This document shows, one piece after another, positions 22,537 through 33,375 of a stretch of 64,000 nucleotides of DNA. This DNA is from Amphibalanus amphitrite. Taxonomy: Eukaryota > Arthropoda > Thecostraca > Balanomorpha > Balanidae. The notes under the pieces are model-generated. The model searched no databases, was not told the origin of the DNA, and saw nothing but the letters and a program-made list of their open reading frames with translations. Positions within the stretch are counted from its first letter, which is position 1; every line of letters begins with the position of its first letter. A program made the position numbers and the translations under genes. The stretch lies in NCBI RefSeq assembly GCF_019059575.1, contig NW_024881621.1, positions 496,001 through 560,000 on the forward strand, given 5' to 3'.

Positions 22537-23357
22537 CTTCTGCTCATACTTTGTGGTGCGGTGGTGGTGCGTCGGGCCGCGCGCTCTGACTTCGGCCAAG
22601 AAAAATGCGTCAGTTGATCATTGTCATTTCTGCCACTTGCGTGTGGTGAAATGGGGTCATAACTTAAGAGACGGCTTTTTCTTATCAATTATTTTACATA
22701 AAATCATATTTCAAACCATAAATAATGTTCGACAGCCAAATAAAAGAAACAATACCAATACAGGCTTACAGTTTAAGGCTCGACATTGTGTTGTCTACGA
22801 TTAGACAGCTGATAACTCATTCCCGCACGTCGTAACTCTATAATGACCTTTGCTTATTGTCACATGTGCGCCGCATTCGCGATTGTTGCCGAAGCCTGTT
22901 TGCAGGCCAGCCCACTACAGTTGTTATACACATCGAAAAACCGATAAACTTTTAGGCGAAAAAGGCACTATTCCAGGCCCATTTTTTATTTTTTTTTGCG
23001 ATATTAGGTAAAAACAGAAGCTTCTTATCCTAGGAAAAATAAAATGGGAAATCTTTCAAAGGTGGCACACTACCTTTAAGTTCGTAGCCTATTGAGTGAA
23101 ATACCAGCCCAGCCACTTCAACACTCAAAAGAAAAGCGCTCTATGGAAAGTGCTGGTCTCCTGAAACACAAACGTTTCCCGGCTTGGCCAGACGGATTCA
23201 CAAAGAAACTGGCCCGACGAACTGACCGCCACGACGGTAACGACGCAGCGGCGGGCGGCCGTCGGAGCCGACGAGTTGGGCCGCCCCCGGCCCCGCCAAC
23301 CGACGCGCCGGTCCAGTGGAACGTTCAGTGGGGTCAAAGGGTACGCGGGGAACGAAA

Positions 23358-23425
23358 CAAATAAAATAAAATAAAATAAAATAAAATAAAATAATATAAA
23401 ACAAATAAAATAAAATAAAAACAAA
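23358..23425. repeat. (AAAAT)n microsatellite
   Basis: About a dozen ATAAA pentamers, slightly interrupted, following AACGAAACAA. It could be the A-rich tail of an old retroposon, but no body or TSD can be made out. The rest of 23080-24348 shows nothing else. Confidence 0.6.
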
Positions 23426-24352
23426 AATAAAAAATTGCAATATGTTGTCCATTTGTCATAGCAACGCAAAGCATCGTCCCCAAGCACAGCTCGGCCGCAA
23501 TCGCCAACGGCGGCAGGCCACTGACGACAAGGCAAAACAAAGCGACCAACCATCCCATCCGACCTCTCTCCGGCGCGCCGCTCCACCCTAGACAGACACC
23601 ACGGTGTTGAGTCTGCTTCCTTCCAGTTCGGGAGTCTGATGGAAAGCAGGAATGTCGGAGAGTTATAGCCACCGAGCCGGGCTGGCTTTCTGGAATCGCC
23701 GGGATAGAGACAGTATGCCGTCAGTATGCCGTCAGTACGTGTCAGTATGCAGTGCCGCTGCCAGCAGAAGTGATGGACGTCATTGAGAGGGAAGAGCACA
23801 GCCACTACGACTGGAAACACCACGTTTTGGTGGTACTATGATGCCATGGCTACATAGATGACGATAGGTACTGGCGGTGATGGTCGCAGCAGTGACGATG
23901 GGCCCACAGGGATTGACGATTTGATGGGACTGATATTCCGCGCAATATTCAGGAGGATTGCCCAATACCAGCTCTGTCGACAGTCGCGTATCACAATAAC
24001 AGCCGGCACCGCACTCCACGACCACGGCATCCACAGAGGGCACAGAGCGACACAGCCAGCTTTTCTGTGCAGCAGGTCAGCCGGTCCAAGCGCGTAACAG
24101 GGAAGCAATACTTCTCGCCGCGAGGTTGACGAGTCAGAACTCGGACTTCAGATATCGCAGGGCATCGACCGGCTCAAAGCACCGACGGAAGTAGGACCGT
24201 TTACGAACTAGCTTTAGAACCACTGGCCAATTATACTGACGTCCGGAGAAAACAGGCACATAAAGCTGAATCACCGCGGTGACATTAGTCTAACTCTAAC
24301 TGAAAAGAGATAAGATAAGCCTGACCATCATTCACAATCACCAGTAGCTTAA

Positions 24353-25297
24353 CCCTAGAACGTCTAGGGGGGGGGGGGTTGTATCAACCCCCCCCCCTGA
24401 GGTTTTTTCGAAGTGCACGCTAAACGGCTTGTCGTAGCGGGCTGAAATTTTCAAAACCCTCTGGGGCAGCCTTTGCGCATCTTTTGCCGAAAAAAAAATT
24501 GATCGGGTCATGTCAGGTCACGGAGTTATGACGTCATAAGAGGTACAGCCTCCGGCCGACAGTTACCAAACGTGTGCGCCGAATCCCTAGGTTTTCTGCC
24601 GGTGATACCCACATTGTTTGATGGATCATGATGAAACTTCCCATGCATGTTGGGGCAAGCATTGGCTATCGTGTGGTGCAAGAAAATTGACCGGGTCAGG
24701 TCAGGTCACGGAGTTATGACGTCATAAGAGGAACAGCGTCCGGTACCATTTTTGAAAAGCGCCCGAACCACTATTTTGCTAATTCTTGTCACCTCAATGG
24801 GAATATGCAGCAATATTAGCTTCTATAAGGAGCAAATGGACCTTCCAAATCCAAAAATACAATAAGATTTCAAAAATTCAAATTTTGATTTTTCGAATTT
24901 CTGCCGCCGACTGTGACCTTGCCGACTTCCGGCGCTCCCAACGCGCCATTTTTAGAGCTAGGGAAACGAAATACATACCAAACGATAGAGAATTGATCAA
25001 GGAACACGATAGTGAAGGTTTCAAGTCGATATCTCCCACCGTTTTGCCGCAATCGCCGCGGAAAGTTGAAAAAAGTCTATTTTTCCGAAAATTTGACCTT
25101 TGACCGGTCCAAAGTAGGTCAAATGTTGACCTAGGACCAAAAAATATACCACCAATCGCGAGATCTCGTTGAGAGCAATCCGTTGGTTTTTTCCGCTAAG
25201 CTCTACGACCTTCCGTTTCGAAACGCCAGGGGGGGGGGGGTCGTAGCAACCCCCCCTGGTCGTTCGTGTTATGAGAAATGGCCTGGTCGTGCGAGGG
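24353..25297. mobile_element. TTAA-flanked non-autonomous transposon, copy A
   Basis: TTAA lies at 24349-24352 and 25298-25301. The ends are CCCTAGAACG and, inverted, CCCTCGCACG. The subterminal hairpins are G-run TTG-TAT-CAA C-run at about 24367-24398 and CCAGG...TCG-TAG-CAA...CCTGG at about 25228-25257. GGTCAGGTCA occurs twice with an almost identical 20-bp context (about 24506 and 24695). No coding sequence. The right TTAA is also the left TTAA of copy B. Confidence 0.75.
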
Positions 25298-25301
25298 TTA
25301 A

Positions 25302-26332
25302 CCCTTGCCGGACCTATTGGTTTTCTACATACGCGCCGGCCGAGGGGGGGGGGGGCGGGTACGACCCCCCCCTCGCCGTTTCGCCCCTGGTGGAGCTAGC
25401 GCGTCGCGGAAAAAACGAGCGTGTGCGCCGTTACGAGACGCAGAGATTGGTACCCGATTTTAAGGTCCTAGGTCAACCAGTGACCTCTGAGGTCAGGTCA
25501 AGTGACCCAGGGTACGGTTCAGTTTTTGGTGAATAACTTCGCAAAAAACGGCCGCAGAGCCGCGATTTTGGCAGCATCGTGTTCGCCTTGCTCAGGCGCG
25601 TCGAATGATATACTTTTTGTTCGGGTCAGGTCAACTTAGGGTGTTGACCTCAGGTCAAGGTCAGGTCAGCACCCCCAGGTCACGAAGTTGGTCGAAAGAG
25701 GTCATGCTGCATATCATTCGATTCGGCAGGTCTTCCTGAGTCCATTGGTGGCTTTCCCGACTCGCTAGCTCAATTTGATCGGGAGTTATTGACGAAAAAC
25801 TAATATGACATTGATGACGTCATAAATGACGTCACGGAAGGTAAACATTGCAAAAGTGACGCATCTAACCTTGCAAGGAGTGCATCAAATCACGATTCTG
25901 TGTGCTTGATATAGTTGGAGATCGCTCCCGGCGCCAGAATAGCAGTTTGAATTTTTCCCCATTGACTTATAATGGTGAGGTCACGAAAATGACCTGACCT
26001 CATATGACCTTTAGGAAAAATCCGAGATATACAAGTTGTGAGACTCATAATGGATACTAGATCCTGAAAGTTTCATTTCCCTGTGACATCTCCTCTGGCA
26101 GTGAGGGCGTTGCGAAGTTGCGACATCTGAAGACCGTGCAGAGGTTCACTTATGACGTCATAGGTCAGTGACCTGACCTGACCCAAAAATGCGGTTGGTG
26201 TCAAAAGATGCGGCTTGGATCAAAGGTCAGGTATGCCAAGTTTCAGCTCTCTATCGCCAGCGTGTTCGGAGCTATCGCGAAAAAACCCTATGGGGGGGGG
26301 CGGCACCCGCCCCCCCCCTCGGCCGGCGAGGG
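25302..26332. mobile_element. TTAA-flanked non-autonomous transposon, copy B
   Basis: TTAA lies at 25298-25301 (shared with copy A) and 26333-26336. The ends are CCCTTGCCGG and, inverted, CCCTCGCCGG. The right hairpin is G-run CGG-CAC-CCG C-run at about 26292-26318; the left one is outwardly paired CGAGGGG/CCCCTCG at about 25342-25374. The centre (about 25600-25735) has CGAATGATAT and its inverse flanking an AGGTCA-rich array containing TCAAGGTCA. Two TGACGTCA palindromes lie at 25814 and 25827. It is most similar to copy C (55914-57299) and to the core of the 3007-4901 element (reverse orientation). Confidence 0.8.
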
Positions 26333-26336
26333 TTAA

Positions 26337-27544
26337 AATACGAGGAAGTGACAGAGAAGATTGTCCCTAACGATATTGTTAGATCTTGCAGTTTTTGCTG
26401 AACACCATCAAACCGAGGCACTTTTCCCGACGAGAGTAGCGAGCGCCGGGACCCAGCACGCTACGTCTGAGGCCCGTCAAAATGACCTGTCCATCAGTCT
26501 GTCAGCTGGCACCCGCGGCTGGCCGTCAGACCGCGGTACACCTGCACTGTATCTTGGCTGCAGGCCCGGTACAGGTGCACCGTATCTCCGCTGCAGCGGC
26601 TGACAGCACCGGTCAGCGACCGGCCGCGTGATGAGGGACCGGGCCCAAACTGGAGCGGGACACGGCACGGAGAGGAGCGGACCGGGCGGCAGAGAAACCA
26701 AGGAGGGATAGCTGGACAACAACAGGCACGGACTGAAGGTGTGATGGTTGGAACAAAACAACTCATCACGGGCAGGCGGAGACATCACTGAACTGCATAT
26801 CAGTTAGAGAAGATACGTATCGAAAAAGACACTGTGGAAAAGTGTGTGCGGAACTTTTGAGCCTGTGCTAAGCCATTTCCTAGCAAACACATAACGATGG
26901 AAACGCATTGTTCCGAAAGTCCTGCATGCCATAAGGCTGAAAGGACAGTTGGTGTTTACCCACTATTTCTGCCACAGTAATGAGGGCACAGTTGTTGCCG
27001 CCACTCTCATTCCTGGCTATGTCGCAGTTGGTACTCAAAACTAGCCCACCGATCTGCCTAGCTATACCGGAGGGTTGGGTTGGTATCCCCCCCCCCTCCT
27101 TGGGGGACAGGACAGATCCGAAGAGATGTGACCGGCCCGCCGGGGGAGGGGTAGGGGGTGGGAGCGACCGTGACCTTGCCGTCGGACCATGGAGGCCGGC
27201 CAGCTGGCACCGGCCGCCATGCGCGCTGCAGCCCCCTCCCCCCCCCCTCCTGGCGCACGCAGCGGGCAGACAGGGGTAGGCATCGCCCCGAGGAGCCACC
27301 GAGGCCGGTTACGGTGTGGTCACTGCACTGTGTTCGCGGTACACCCTCGGCCGACCGTCACCGCTCAGCAAGCGCCGCCGCGCAGTACGCGGAACGCACC
27401 GCGCCCACGCCGACTCAGAACACGGTCGGATGGGCGCGAGCGGGACAGAGACAGAGAACAGACAATATCAAGAAGTGACTGCCCTGAGTACCGCCTGTGC
27501 CAGGACACAGCACAGCCGGACGGTCGAACAGAAGAACCGTATCG
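26337..27544. other. flank of the LINE, no supported gene
   Basis: Mixed then GC-rich DNA. The minus-strand frame around 26960-27075 (reading LSTNCDIARNESGGNNCALI) is somewhat protein-like but lacks a clear acceptor. A strong-Kozak ATG frame at 27189 runs into the LINE and crosses its 5' junction, so it is not a LINE gene. Confidence 0.35.
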
Positions 27545-27556
27545 AGACATAGCACA
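27545..27556 (+). repeat. LINE target-site duplication, 5' copy
   Basis: AGACATAGCACA, identical to 31935-31946. The match fixes the 5' end of the LINE at 27557. Confidence 0.75.
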
Positions 27557-27855
27557 CAGCTGCCTGGTGGAGGCCGCCTCTTCGCGGTGGGCAGCAGAGC
27601 CGACGGAGGGTCAGCCCGACGTCGGCACCGGACCGGTTCCCCCGGCCCGGAGCAAAACGGTCTCCAAAGCGCCCTCTCCGTGGGGGCTCCTGGCGGCGGC
27701 CACCCATCTGGCTGCCGTCGTGTCGTCGCGCCGACCTCACCGCCCGTTGCGGACTCATCACCGACGTGGACACCCTCCCGACTCTTCCGCTCTGGGGGCA
27801 GCGTTACGCCCATCGGCAGGCCTGGAGCCGCGCGTCGCGCGGCTCGGCCTGCTGA

Positions 27856-30800
27856 ATGATTAGCGACCGGGTCGCGCCCCCCGCCGTGACCGACGGCGGC
27901 GGGGAGGCGCAAGGTGGTCGCCCGGGTAACCGCCATCGCCGTCGAGCCCGCAACCGCAGATACCGTCGCAACTGCGCCAGGAGAAGTCTCCTCACCGTCA
28001 TGGTATGGAACGCGGAGGGCCTCCGCCCGAAGATCGCGGAGCTAACCCCCTGGCTTTCCGAGACGCAAGTCGACGTCATCGCGATACAAGAGGGCCAATT
28101 CCCTAAGACGGCTCCAAGGATACCCGGCTTCCAACCCCCGGTCGTAACACGCCGCACAAGAGGCAGAAGAAACGACGGCCCCGTGAAAGGAGGAGACGTC
28201 GCAATGTACGTCCGCGACAGTCGCAACTTCACGGTCCTGGACGGCCCCTTCAAGCCCGGTGTGGACGACACCACCGAGATATGTGGCGTGCGCATCCTGG
28301 GACCCCTCGAACTCGACCTCATCAACATCTACCGCCCGCCCATCCGCCCAGATGAGTCGGATGAGAGACAAGACCTGTTCGACCCGACCCACCTGCCCAG
28401 CGGCGACAGCACCATCGTCGCCGGAGACTTCAATGCCCACCACCCGCTGTGGGACGCGGACTGCGACGAAGCGGACGAAGTCGGCGAGAGGATAGCGACC
28501 TGGCTAGACTCTATCGGCTGGACGACCCTCAACGACGGCCGACCGACGTTTACCAGTTACCGCTCCGGGGGCCAGACAGCACCGGATGCGGCGTTCTGCA
28601 GCCCGTCCCTAGCGCGGCGGACCAAGTGGAGCATTGGCCCCGACCTGGGCAGCGACCATCTCCCGATGCTCCTGGAGATCCGGATCGGCGGTGCGCCTCC
28701 GAAGATGATCCGGAAGACCCGCTGGTCGTTCAAGAAGGCGGACTGGCTGGCGTTCCAGGAGGAGTGCGAGGCTGCCTTTGCGGAGGCGGGCCCGGAGCAC
28801 GAATCCGTTCAGGAACTGGCCACCAGATTCCACCAAGCGCTGGAAGAAGCAAGCGTGCGTCACATCCCTCGGGGAGCACGCAACCAGCCACGACCATGGG
28901 CCCTGGATCCAGAGCTGAAGGTGGCGGTCGACGCCAGACGCGCGGCGCGGCGGGACCTGAGAAGCGGGGACCGTTCGGCCAAGGAACGCTGGGTGGAGGC
29001 AAAACGCAGAGCAGCATCTGTGGAACGACGTGTCTCCCAGAGACAGTTCAGAGAATATGTCTCCACCACCCTCAACAAACATCAGAGCCTCGGCCGCGTC
29101 CACAAGACGTTGAAGATGTGGGAGGGTGCTTCCGACGACCAGCACAGAGCCGCTGAGTCGATGGAAGATGGCGACCGGACGCTCGTGTCGGACCGGGACA
29201 AGGCGAACGCATTCAACCGCACCTATGCGACCGTATCGAAGCAGGTGCGGGACCGGAAGGTGGACCGCGACACCAAAACCAGACTGAAGGCGTCCAACGT
29301 CAAGACGTGCCATGAGTGCTGGGGGCGGAAGTCCGGCTACTGCTCACCGTTCTCCGAGGAGGAACTGACGCGACAGATCTCGCAGGCGCAACTCAAGAAG
29401 TCGCCAGGCCCAGACGACCTGTGTAATGAGCACATCAAGCACCTGGGCCCGAGAGCGCGCGAAGTCCTCCTTCACCTCATCAATAGCTCGTGGCAGTCCG
29501 GCGTGGTCCCGCGGGAATGGCGGCGCGCTGTTATAGTGCCCATTCCCAAGGTGGGAAAGGACCCAAGGAAGATCGCGAGCTACCGGCCCATCGCGCTGAC
29601 GTCCCACGTAGCCAAGCTGGCCGAGCGGGTGATCGCGACCCGTCTGTCACACCTCGCCGCCGAACGCAACATGATCCCACCTGAACAAGTCGGATTCCGC
29701 GAGAAGCGGGGCGTCGAGGATGTCGTCGCCCGGCTAACTCAGCAGGTCCAAGATGGATGGCAGCTCAAGCCGTGCCCGCCATCAAGACGTCAAGTCCCGG
29801 ACGGAGAAGCAGCCCAGAAGTATGTCCTTGTGGCATACGACTTCTCCCGCGCATACGACCGGGTCGACCACCGTCTTCTGAGGGCGCGTCTTGCAGAGTT
29901 GGGAATCCCGGCCTGCTACAACACCTGGGTGTGGGCATTTCTTCGAGACCGGAGGGCCTGTGTCGAAGTCAACGGCACGAAGAGTGGCGAGCGCGTGTAC
30001 AGGGCGGGCCTGCCGCAAGGCAGTGTCCTCTCTCCGACCCTGTTTCTGTTATGGTCGGCGCCGCTCGTAGCAACGCTCAAGACCCTGCCCGGCACAACCC
30101 CATTCATGTTCGCCGATGACACCTCGACGCTCTGCGCCGGCAACTCCATCGCCGTGGCCCGGGACCGGGCGCAGCTGGCGGCCAACACGCTCGTGAAGTG
30201 GGCCCGCCGGAGTAAGATGGAGGTCGCGGGTCAGAAGACGCAGCTGCTCGTCCTCTCCCAGAACCCCCGAGACGCCGTCGACTGTCACATCCACGTGGCG
30301 GGTCAACGGGTGGAAGGGGGACCTGAGCTGAAACTTCTGGGAGTGACGCTAGACAGGACGCTGAGCTTCGGCCCGCACTGCAGAAGTCTCCGTCGGCGCG
30401 TCCGGCCCCGAGCGGCCCAACTCCGACGTCTCACCGGCCGCAGCTGGGGGCTGCAAGAACAGCAGCTGCGCGCCGTCGCAAACGGCTACGTGCGCGGCGC
30501 GATAGAGCACGCGGCTGCTGCCTGGCTGCCGGCAGTGTCCAAGTCCAACATCGAGATCCTGGAGCGGGAGATGCGCGCCGTGGCGAGGATCGTCACGGGC
30601 TGCATACACTCCGCACCACACCACGGTGTGACGGCCGAGGCTGGCATGCTGCCTGTCGCGGCACGACGTACTGCGCTAGCGGCGCGTATGTTCGCGAAGG
30701 CTGCCGCGCTCCCGCCAGAGGACCCCCTCCGAGCGGTCGCCATGGCTGACCCCCCTCAGCGCCTCAAGCTGGTCACGGGGTGGCGCCAAGTAGGCCGGGA

Positions 30801-31887
30801 GGCCCTGCGGGAGCTACGGGTCGAGCTGCCGGTTGAGGCCCTGCTACCAGAGCGACCGCCACCGTGGACGCCCACCGGCAAGATCACCTTCAACCTGAGC
30901 ATTGGCGCGCTGCCCGCCGGTGCGGCGAGGTCCACGAAGAGAGACGCAGCGCTCCATCACCTGGCGTCCATGACGCAGTGCGCGACGTGGGCGTGGACCG
31001 ACGGCTCGTCGAGCGGCGGGATCCTCCGCGGGGGGGCTGGCGCCCTCATCGTCGGAGCTGATGATAGCCGCACCGAGCTCCGTGTCCCAGCGGGCACACT
31101 CTGCTCCAGCTTTCGGGCGGAGATGGTCGCCCTGCAGGTGACGCTGGACCACATCCTGGAACACCAGCGGGACGCACCAGAACCAGTCATTATATGTACC
31201 GACTCGCTGTCGGCGATAGCGGCGCTGAGAGAGGGTCCGTCGGCACAGCGCTCGGCCAGAGGCGCTGCCATATGGAAGCAGCTACTGGAGCTCACCGCCG
31301 GAGACCGAACGGTCACCCTCCAGTGGGTTCCATCCCACTGCGGGATCCCAGAGAACGAGTCCGCCGACGCCCTGGCAAACGAGGCTGCGACGCTGGCACA
31401 AGAAGACGTCATGCTCGATGTAGACACCATCTACCGAGCGGCAGTCCGCACCGCCAGAGACCGCGCCGCAAGGGACAGGCCGACATACCCGGACCCCGAC
31501 CGCAAAGCCGCAACGGGGTGGTACAGAGAGCTTATGGGTGCAAGATGGCCACCACCTCTCACCAACATGGACAGGACGACAGCAGTAGACGTCCACCAGA
31601 TCCGCACTGGGCGCTGGAGCGGCTCGGCGCAGTTTCTCCATTCCATCGGACGAAACCCATCTGCGGACTGCCCACAGTGCAGGAACCTCGACTGCCCTGC
31701 AGCTCGTTGCCCGCTGTGCGGCGAGCAAGCCGACACACCTCGACACATCCTGCTGACCTGCCCGGGACTGATGGGGGTTCGCCTCAGAATCCCGGCGGTC
31801 GGCAACATACTGCCGACGGTGGAGGAGGTCAGGCGCGGCGACACGGTGGCGGCCCTGGTGGCCGCCTTCAGGGCCCTCCAGAGCTGA
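27856..31887 (+). CDS. LINE polyprotein: endonuclease, reverse transcriptase, RNase H
   Basis: 1343 aa. Target-primed reverse transcription: the APE-type endonuclease nicks DNA and the RT copies the element RNA there. After a basic N-terminus (RRRARNRRYRRN), endonuclease spans about residues 46-277 with N52 (VWNAEG), E79 (IQEG), D191/N193 (GDFNAHH) and SDH at 266-268. RT runs from about 499 to 800: KKSPGPDDL, SYRPIAL, YDFSRAYDRVDH, GLPQGSVLSP and the catalytic FADD at 752-755. RNase H has D1049 (WTDGS), E1089 (FRAEM), D1116 (TDSL), H1161 (VPSHCG) and D1171 (ESADAL). A Cys/His region from residue 1272 ends in CPLCGEQADTPRHILLTC (C-x2-C-x8-H-x4-C). All expected catalytic residues are present. 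The start is the first ATG in frame, directly after an in-frame TGA; Met49 begins the endonuclease core and is an alternative. There is no separate ORF1. Confidence 0.92.
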   Translation: MISDRVAPPAVTDGGGEAQGGRPGNRHRRRARNRRYRRNCARRSLLTVMVWNAEGLRPKIAELTPWLSETQVDVIAIQEGQFPKTAPRIPGFQPPVVTRRTRGRRNDGPVKGGDVAMYVRDSRNFTVLDGPFKPGVDDTTEICGVRILGPLELDLINIYRPPIRPDESDERQDLFDPTHLPSGDSTIVAGDFNAHHPLWDADCDEADEVGERIATWLDSIGWTTLNDGRPTFTSYRSGGQTAPDAAFCSPSLARRTKWSIGPDLGSDHLPMLLEIRIGGAPPKMIRKTRWSFKKADWLAFQEECEAAFAEAGPEHESVQELATRFHQALEEASVRHIPRGARNQPRPWALDPELKVAVDARRAARRDLRSGDRSAKERWVEAKRRAASVERRVSQRQFREYVSTTLNKHQSLGRVHKTLKMWEGASDDQHRAAESMEDGDRTLVSDRDKANAFNRTYATVSKQVRDRKVDRDTKTRLKASNVKTCHECWGRKSGYCSPFSEEELTRQISQAQLKKSPGPDDLCNEHIKHLGPRAREVLLHLINSSWQSGVVPREWRRAVIVPIPKVGKDPRKIASYRPIALTSHVAKLAERVIATRLSHLAAERNMIPPEQVGFREKRGVEDVVARLTQQVQDGWQLKPCPPSRRQVPDGEAAQKYVLVAYDFSRAYDRVDHRLLRARLAELGIPACYNTWVWAFLRDRRACVEVNGTKSGERVYRAGLPQGSVLSPTLFLLWSAPLVATLKTLPGTTPFMFADDTSTLCAGNSIAVARDRAQLAANTLVKWARRSKMEVAGQKTQLLVLSQNPRDAVDCHIHVAGQRVEGGPELKLLGVTLDRTLSFGPHCRSLRRRVRPRAAQLRRLTGRSWGLQEQQLRAVANGYVRGAIEHAAAAWLPAVSKSNIEILEREMRAVARIVTGCIHSAPHHGVTAEAGMLPVAARRTALAARMFAKAAALPPEDPLRAVAMADPPQRLKLVTGWRQVGREALRELRVELPVEALLPERPPPWTPTGKITFNLSIGALPAGAARSTKRDAALHHLASMTQCATWAWTDGSSSGGILRGGAGALIVGADDSRTELRVPAGTLCSSFRAEMVALQVTLDHILEHQRDAPEPVIICTDSLSAIAALREGPSAQRSARGAAIWKQLLELTAGDRTVTLQWVPSHCGIPENESADALANEAATLAQEDVMLDVDTIYRAAVRTARDRAARDRPTYPDPDRKAATGWYRELMGARWPPPLTNMDRTTAVDVHQIRTGRWSGSAQFLHSIGRNPSADCPQCRNLDCPAARCPLCGEQADTPRHILLTCPGLMGVRLRIPAVGNILPTVEEVRRGDTVAALVAAFRALQS

Positions 31888-31894
31888 AGCTACA

Positions 31895-31911
31895 CCGCGG
31901 CTTTGCCGCGG
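31895..31911 (+). other. 3' UTR hairpin of the LINE
   Basis: CCGCGGC, loop TTT, GCCGCGG: a perfect 7-bp stem 7 nt after the stop codon. Structured 3' ends are used by some LINE reverse transcriptases to recognise their own RNA; that role here is inferred from position only. Confidence 0.5.
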
Positions 31912-31934
31912 ATGGAGGGAAAACCAACAACAAC

Positions 31935-31946
31935 AGACATAGCACA
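31935..31946 (+). repeat. LINE target-site duplication, 3' copy
   Basis: AGACATAGCACA directly after the CAA-rich tail; exact match to 27545-27556. Confidence 0.75.
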
Positions 31947-32235
31947 ATCGCACAGCCTGACCCGACATGTGCAGAATCGGTTCCCACTACTTGGAAGCAG
32001 CGACCCACGGCTTTGTGACACAGCCTGAATATCAGGAGCAGCCTGCCCCTGCCGATCCACAGTTACAGACTGACTCCGTTGCACCGGCGAGCTGAGGTTC
32101 TTCGCTCCGCCACTGTTCCCAGTACCACCCGACGTTACCGCCCGGCCTACTGTACCGAGGCTGTACGCAGCATCCGGCGCAGTCCAGTTCGGGTCGGCTC
32201 GAACAGCCGGGCAGTGACTGGGAGGCCGCCCGCCC

Positions 32236-32277
32236 GGAGAGGGAGAGGGAGAGGGAGAGGGAGAGGGAGAGGGAGAG
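32236..32277. repeat. (GGGAGA)n microsatellite
   Basis: About seven hexamers. A diverged tandem duplication follows at about 32395-32510, both copies holding CCCCATGAGGA(T/C)ACCGGCACCGGAC. The rest of 31947-33375 has no gene I can support; an ATG frame ending at a GTGAGT near 32971 (plus) lacks an acceptor. Confidence 0.6.
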
Positions 32278-33375
32278 CCGCCGCGATCAATGACCGGTCG
32301 ATTGAGCCGCGCCGGACAGGTGGCGAGTAACCACCGAACCAGTCAGCCCACGCTACTTTGATACTTTCAGCCAAAGTGGATAGAGATTAGAGACGTGGAT
32401 ACAATTCTAGCCCCATGAGGATACCGGCACCGGACCCGACGTGGATCCGCGTGGATAGAGTAGTAGATACAGCTCTAACCCCATGAGGACACCGGCACCG
32501 GACTCGACCGGCAGTGACAGCTTGGCTGGCACAAGTCGCCCATAAAAAATGACCCCGAACGCCATAAAAACAGCCGAGAGAGACTGGGGTCAGCGAGGAC
32601 AGAAAGTAGGAACATCAGCTTTTTCTTCGTAATAATGACTTAGCAATACGGATGGGCATGTCTTGTGTCATGCCTTATTTTGCCCGTCAATAATTGTATG
32701 ATCATTGATCACACAAATTATCATATACTTTTATCACCAAACAAATGTCGAATCCACAGGATGCTATGACTAATAGAAGAACGGAAATCACAATCTGAGC
32801 ATTCATTCACAATGCACCTTCCCCGATTGTGGCGGGACGGGATGCGGTGTAAAGCCGCACTGAAAATGCCACTTGAGCCCCGATCGGTGATAAAAACGAT
32901 CCGCATTACCGAAATTGTGACCGTCCCTTCTGTCGTCTCCTACCATCCTTTCCGTCCCAACCCCATGTCACCGGTGAGTCCCCGCCCGCCCCCACCCAAA
33001 GCGGTCGGTGACACCGAAATAAAAATTCCACACCGGCTCCTCGGCACCTCCCGCCGCCCAGAAGGGGGTACTTTTCCGCTGCTTGTCCCGCCGAGCGCCG
33101 AACTGTAAGCAGAAGCCCGCCACAGCCCGCACACCGAACGCGAGCAAGCACGGCGCGCAAGGTTTACGTGGTCGATGACGATGTGTGCAGGTCGTACCGC
33201 AATTCCCGGGTCAGTCGAAACACCTGCGGCACGCATATCAACACAGCGACTGCACACAACAGAACCGGATGTATCCGGTTTGGTAAGCGTGCCGCGCGAT
33301 CAGCTGATCACCATCGACCGACCCCACTGACCCGTACGACGAGGGGTGAGGGGGAGGGGGGAGGGCGGCACTCAC

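Larger units (their letters stand above)
21230..23075. mobile_element. possible TTAA-flanked element (Kolobok-like ends)
   Basis: TTAA+AGGTAGTGTGCCA at 21226-21242 is matched exactly in inverse orientation at 23063-23079, with TTAA on the outside at both ends. Similar AGG-starting ends with TTAA are seen at 54284. The interior shows no similarity between the arms apart from the palindrome and foldback inserted in it, so a chance 17-bp match cannot be excluded. Confidence 0.35.
27557..31934 (+). mobile_element. full-length LINE (non-LTR retrotransposon), I/Ingi-like, intact
   Basis: 4378 bp between 12-bp duplications. A 299-bp GC-rich 5' UTR is followed by one long open frame (27856-31887), a 47-bp 3' UTR with a perfect hairpin, and a short CAA-rich tail (ACCAACAACAAC). 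The single ORF encodes endonuclease, reverse transcriptase, RNase H and a CCHC motif, in that order. RNase H plus APE-type endonuclease points to the I superfamily; the single-ORF plan resembles Ingi-type elements, but assigning the clade needs a tree. An uninterrupted 1343-codon frame and identical TSDs indicate a recent insertion that could still encode a functional protein. Its GC content is higher than that of neighbouring DNA. Confidence 0.9.

Noticed and set aside
27189-27863. A 224-codon frame overlapping the LINE ORF by 8 bases, at first read as a LINE ORF1.
   Set aside because: The 12-bp TSD puts the LINE's 5' end at 27557, inside this frame, so most of it is flanking DNA. It is Arg/Pro-rich with no ORF1-type motif.
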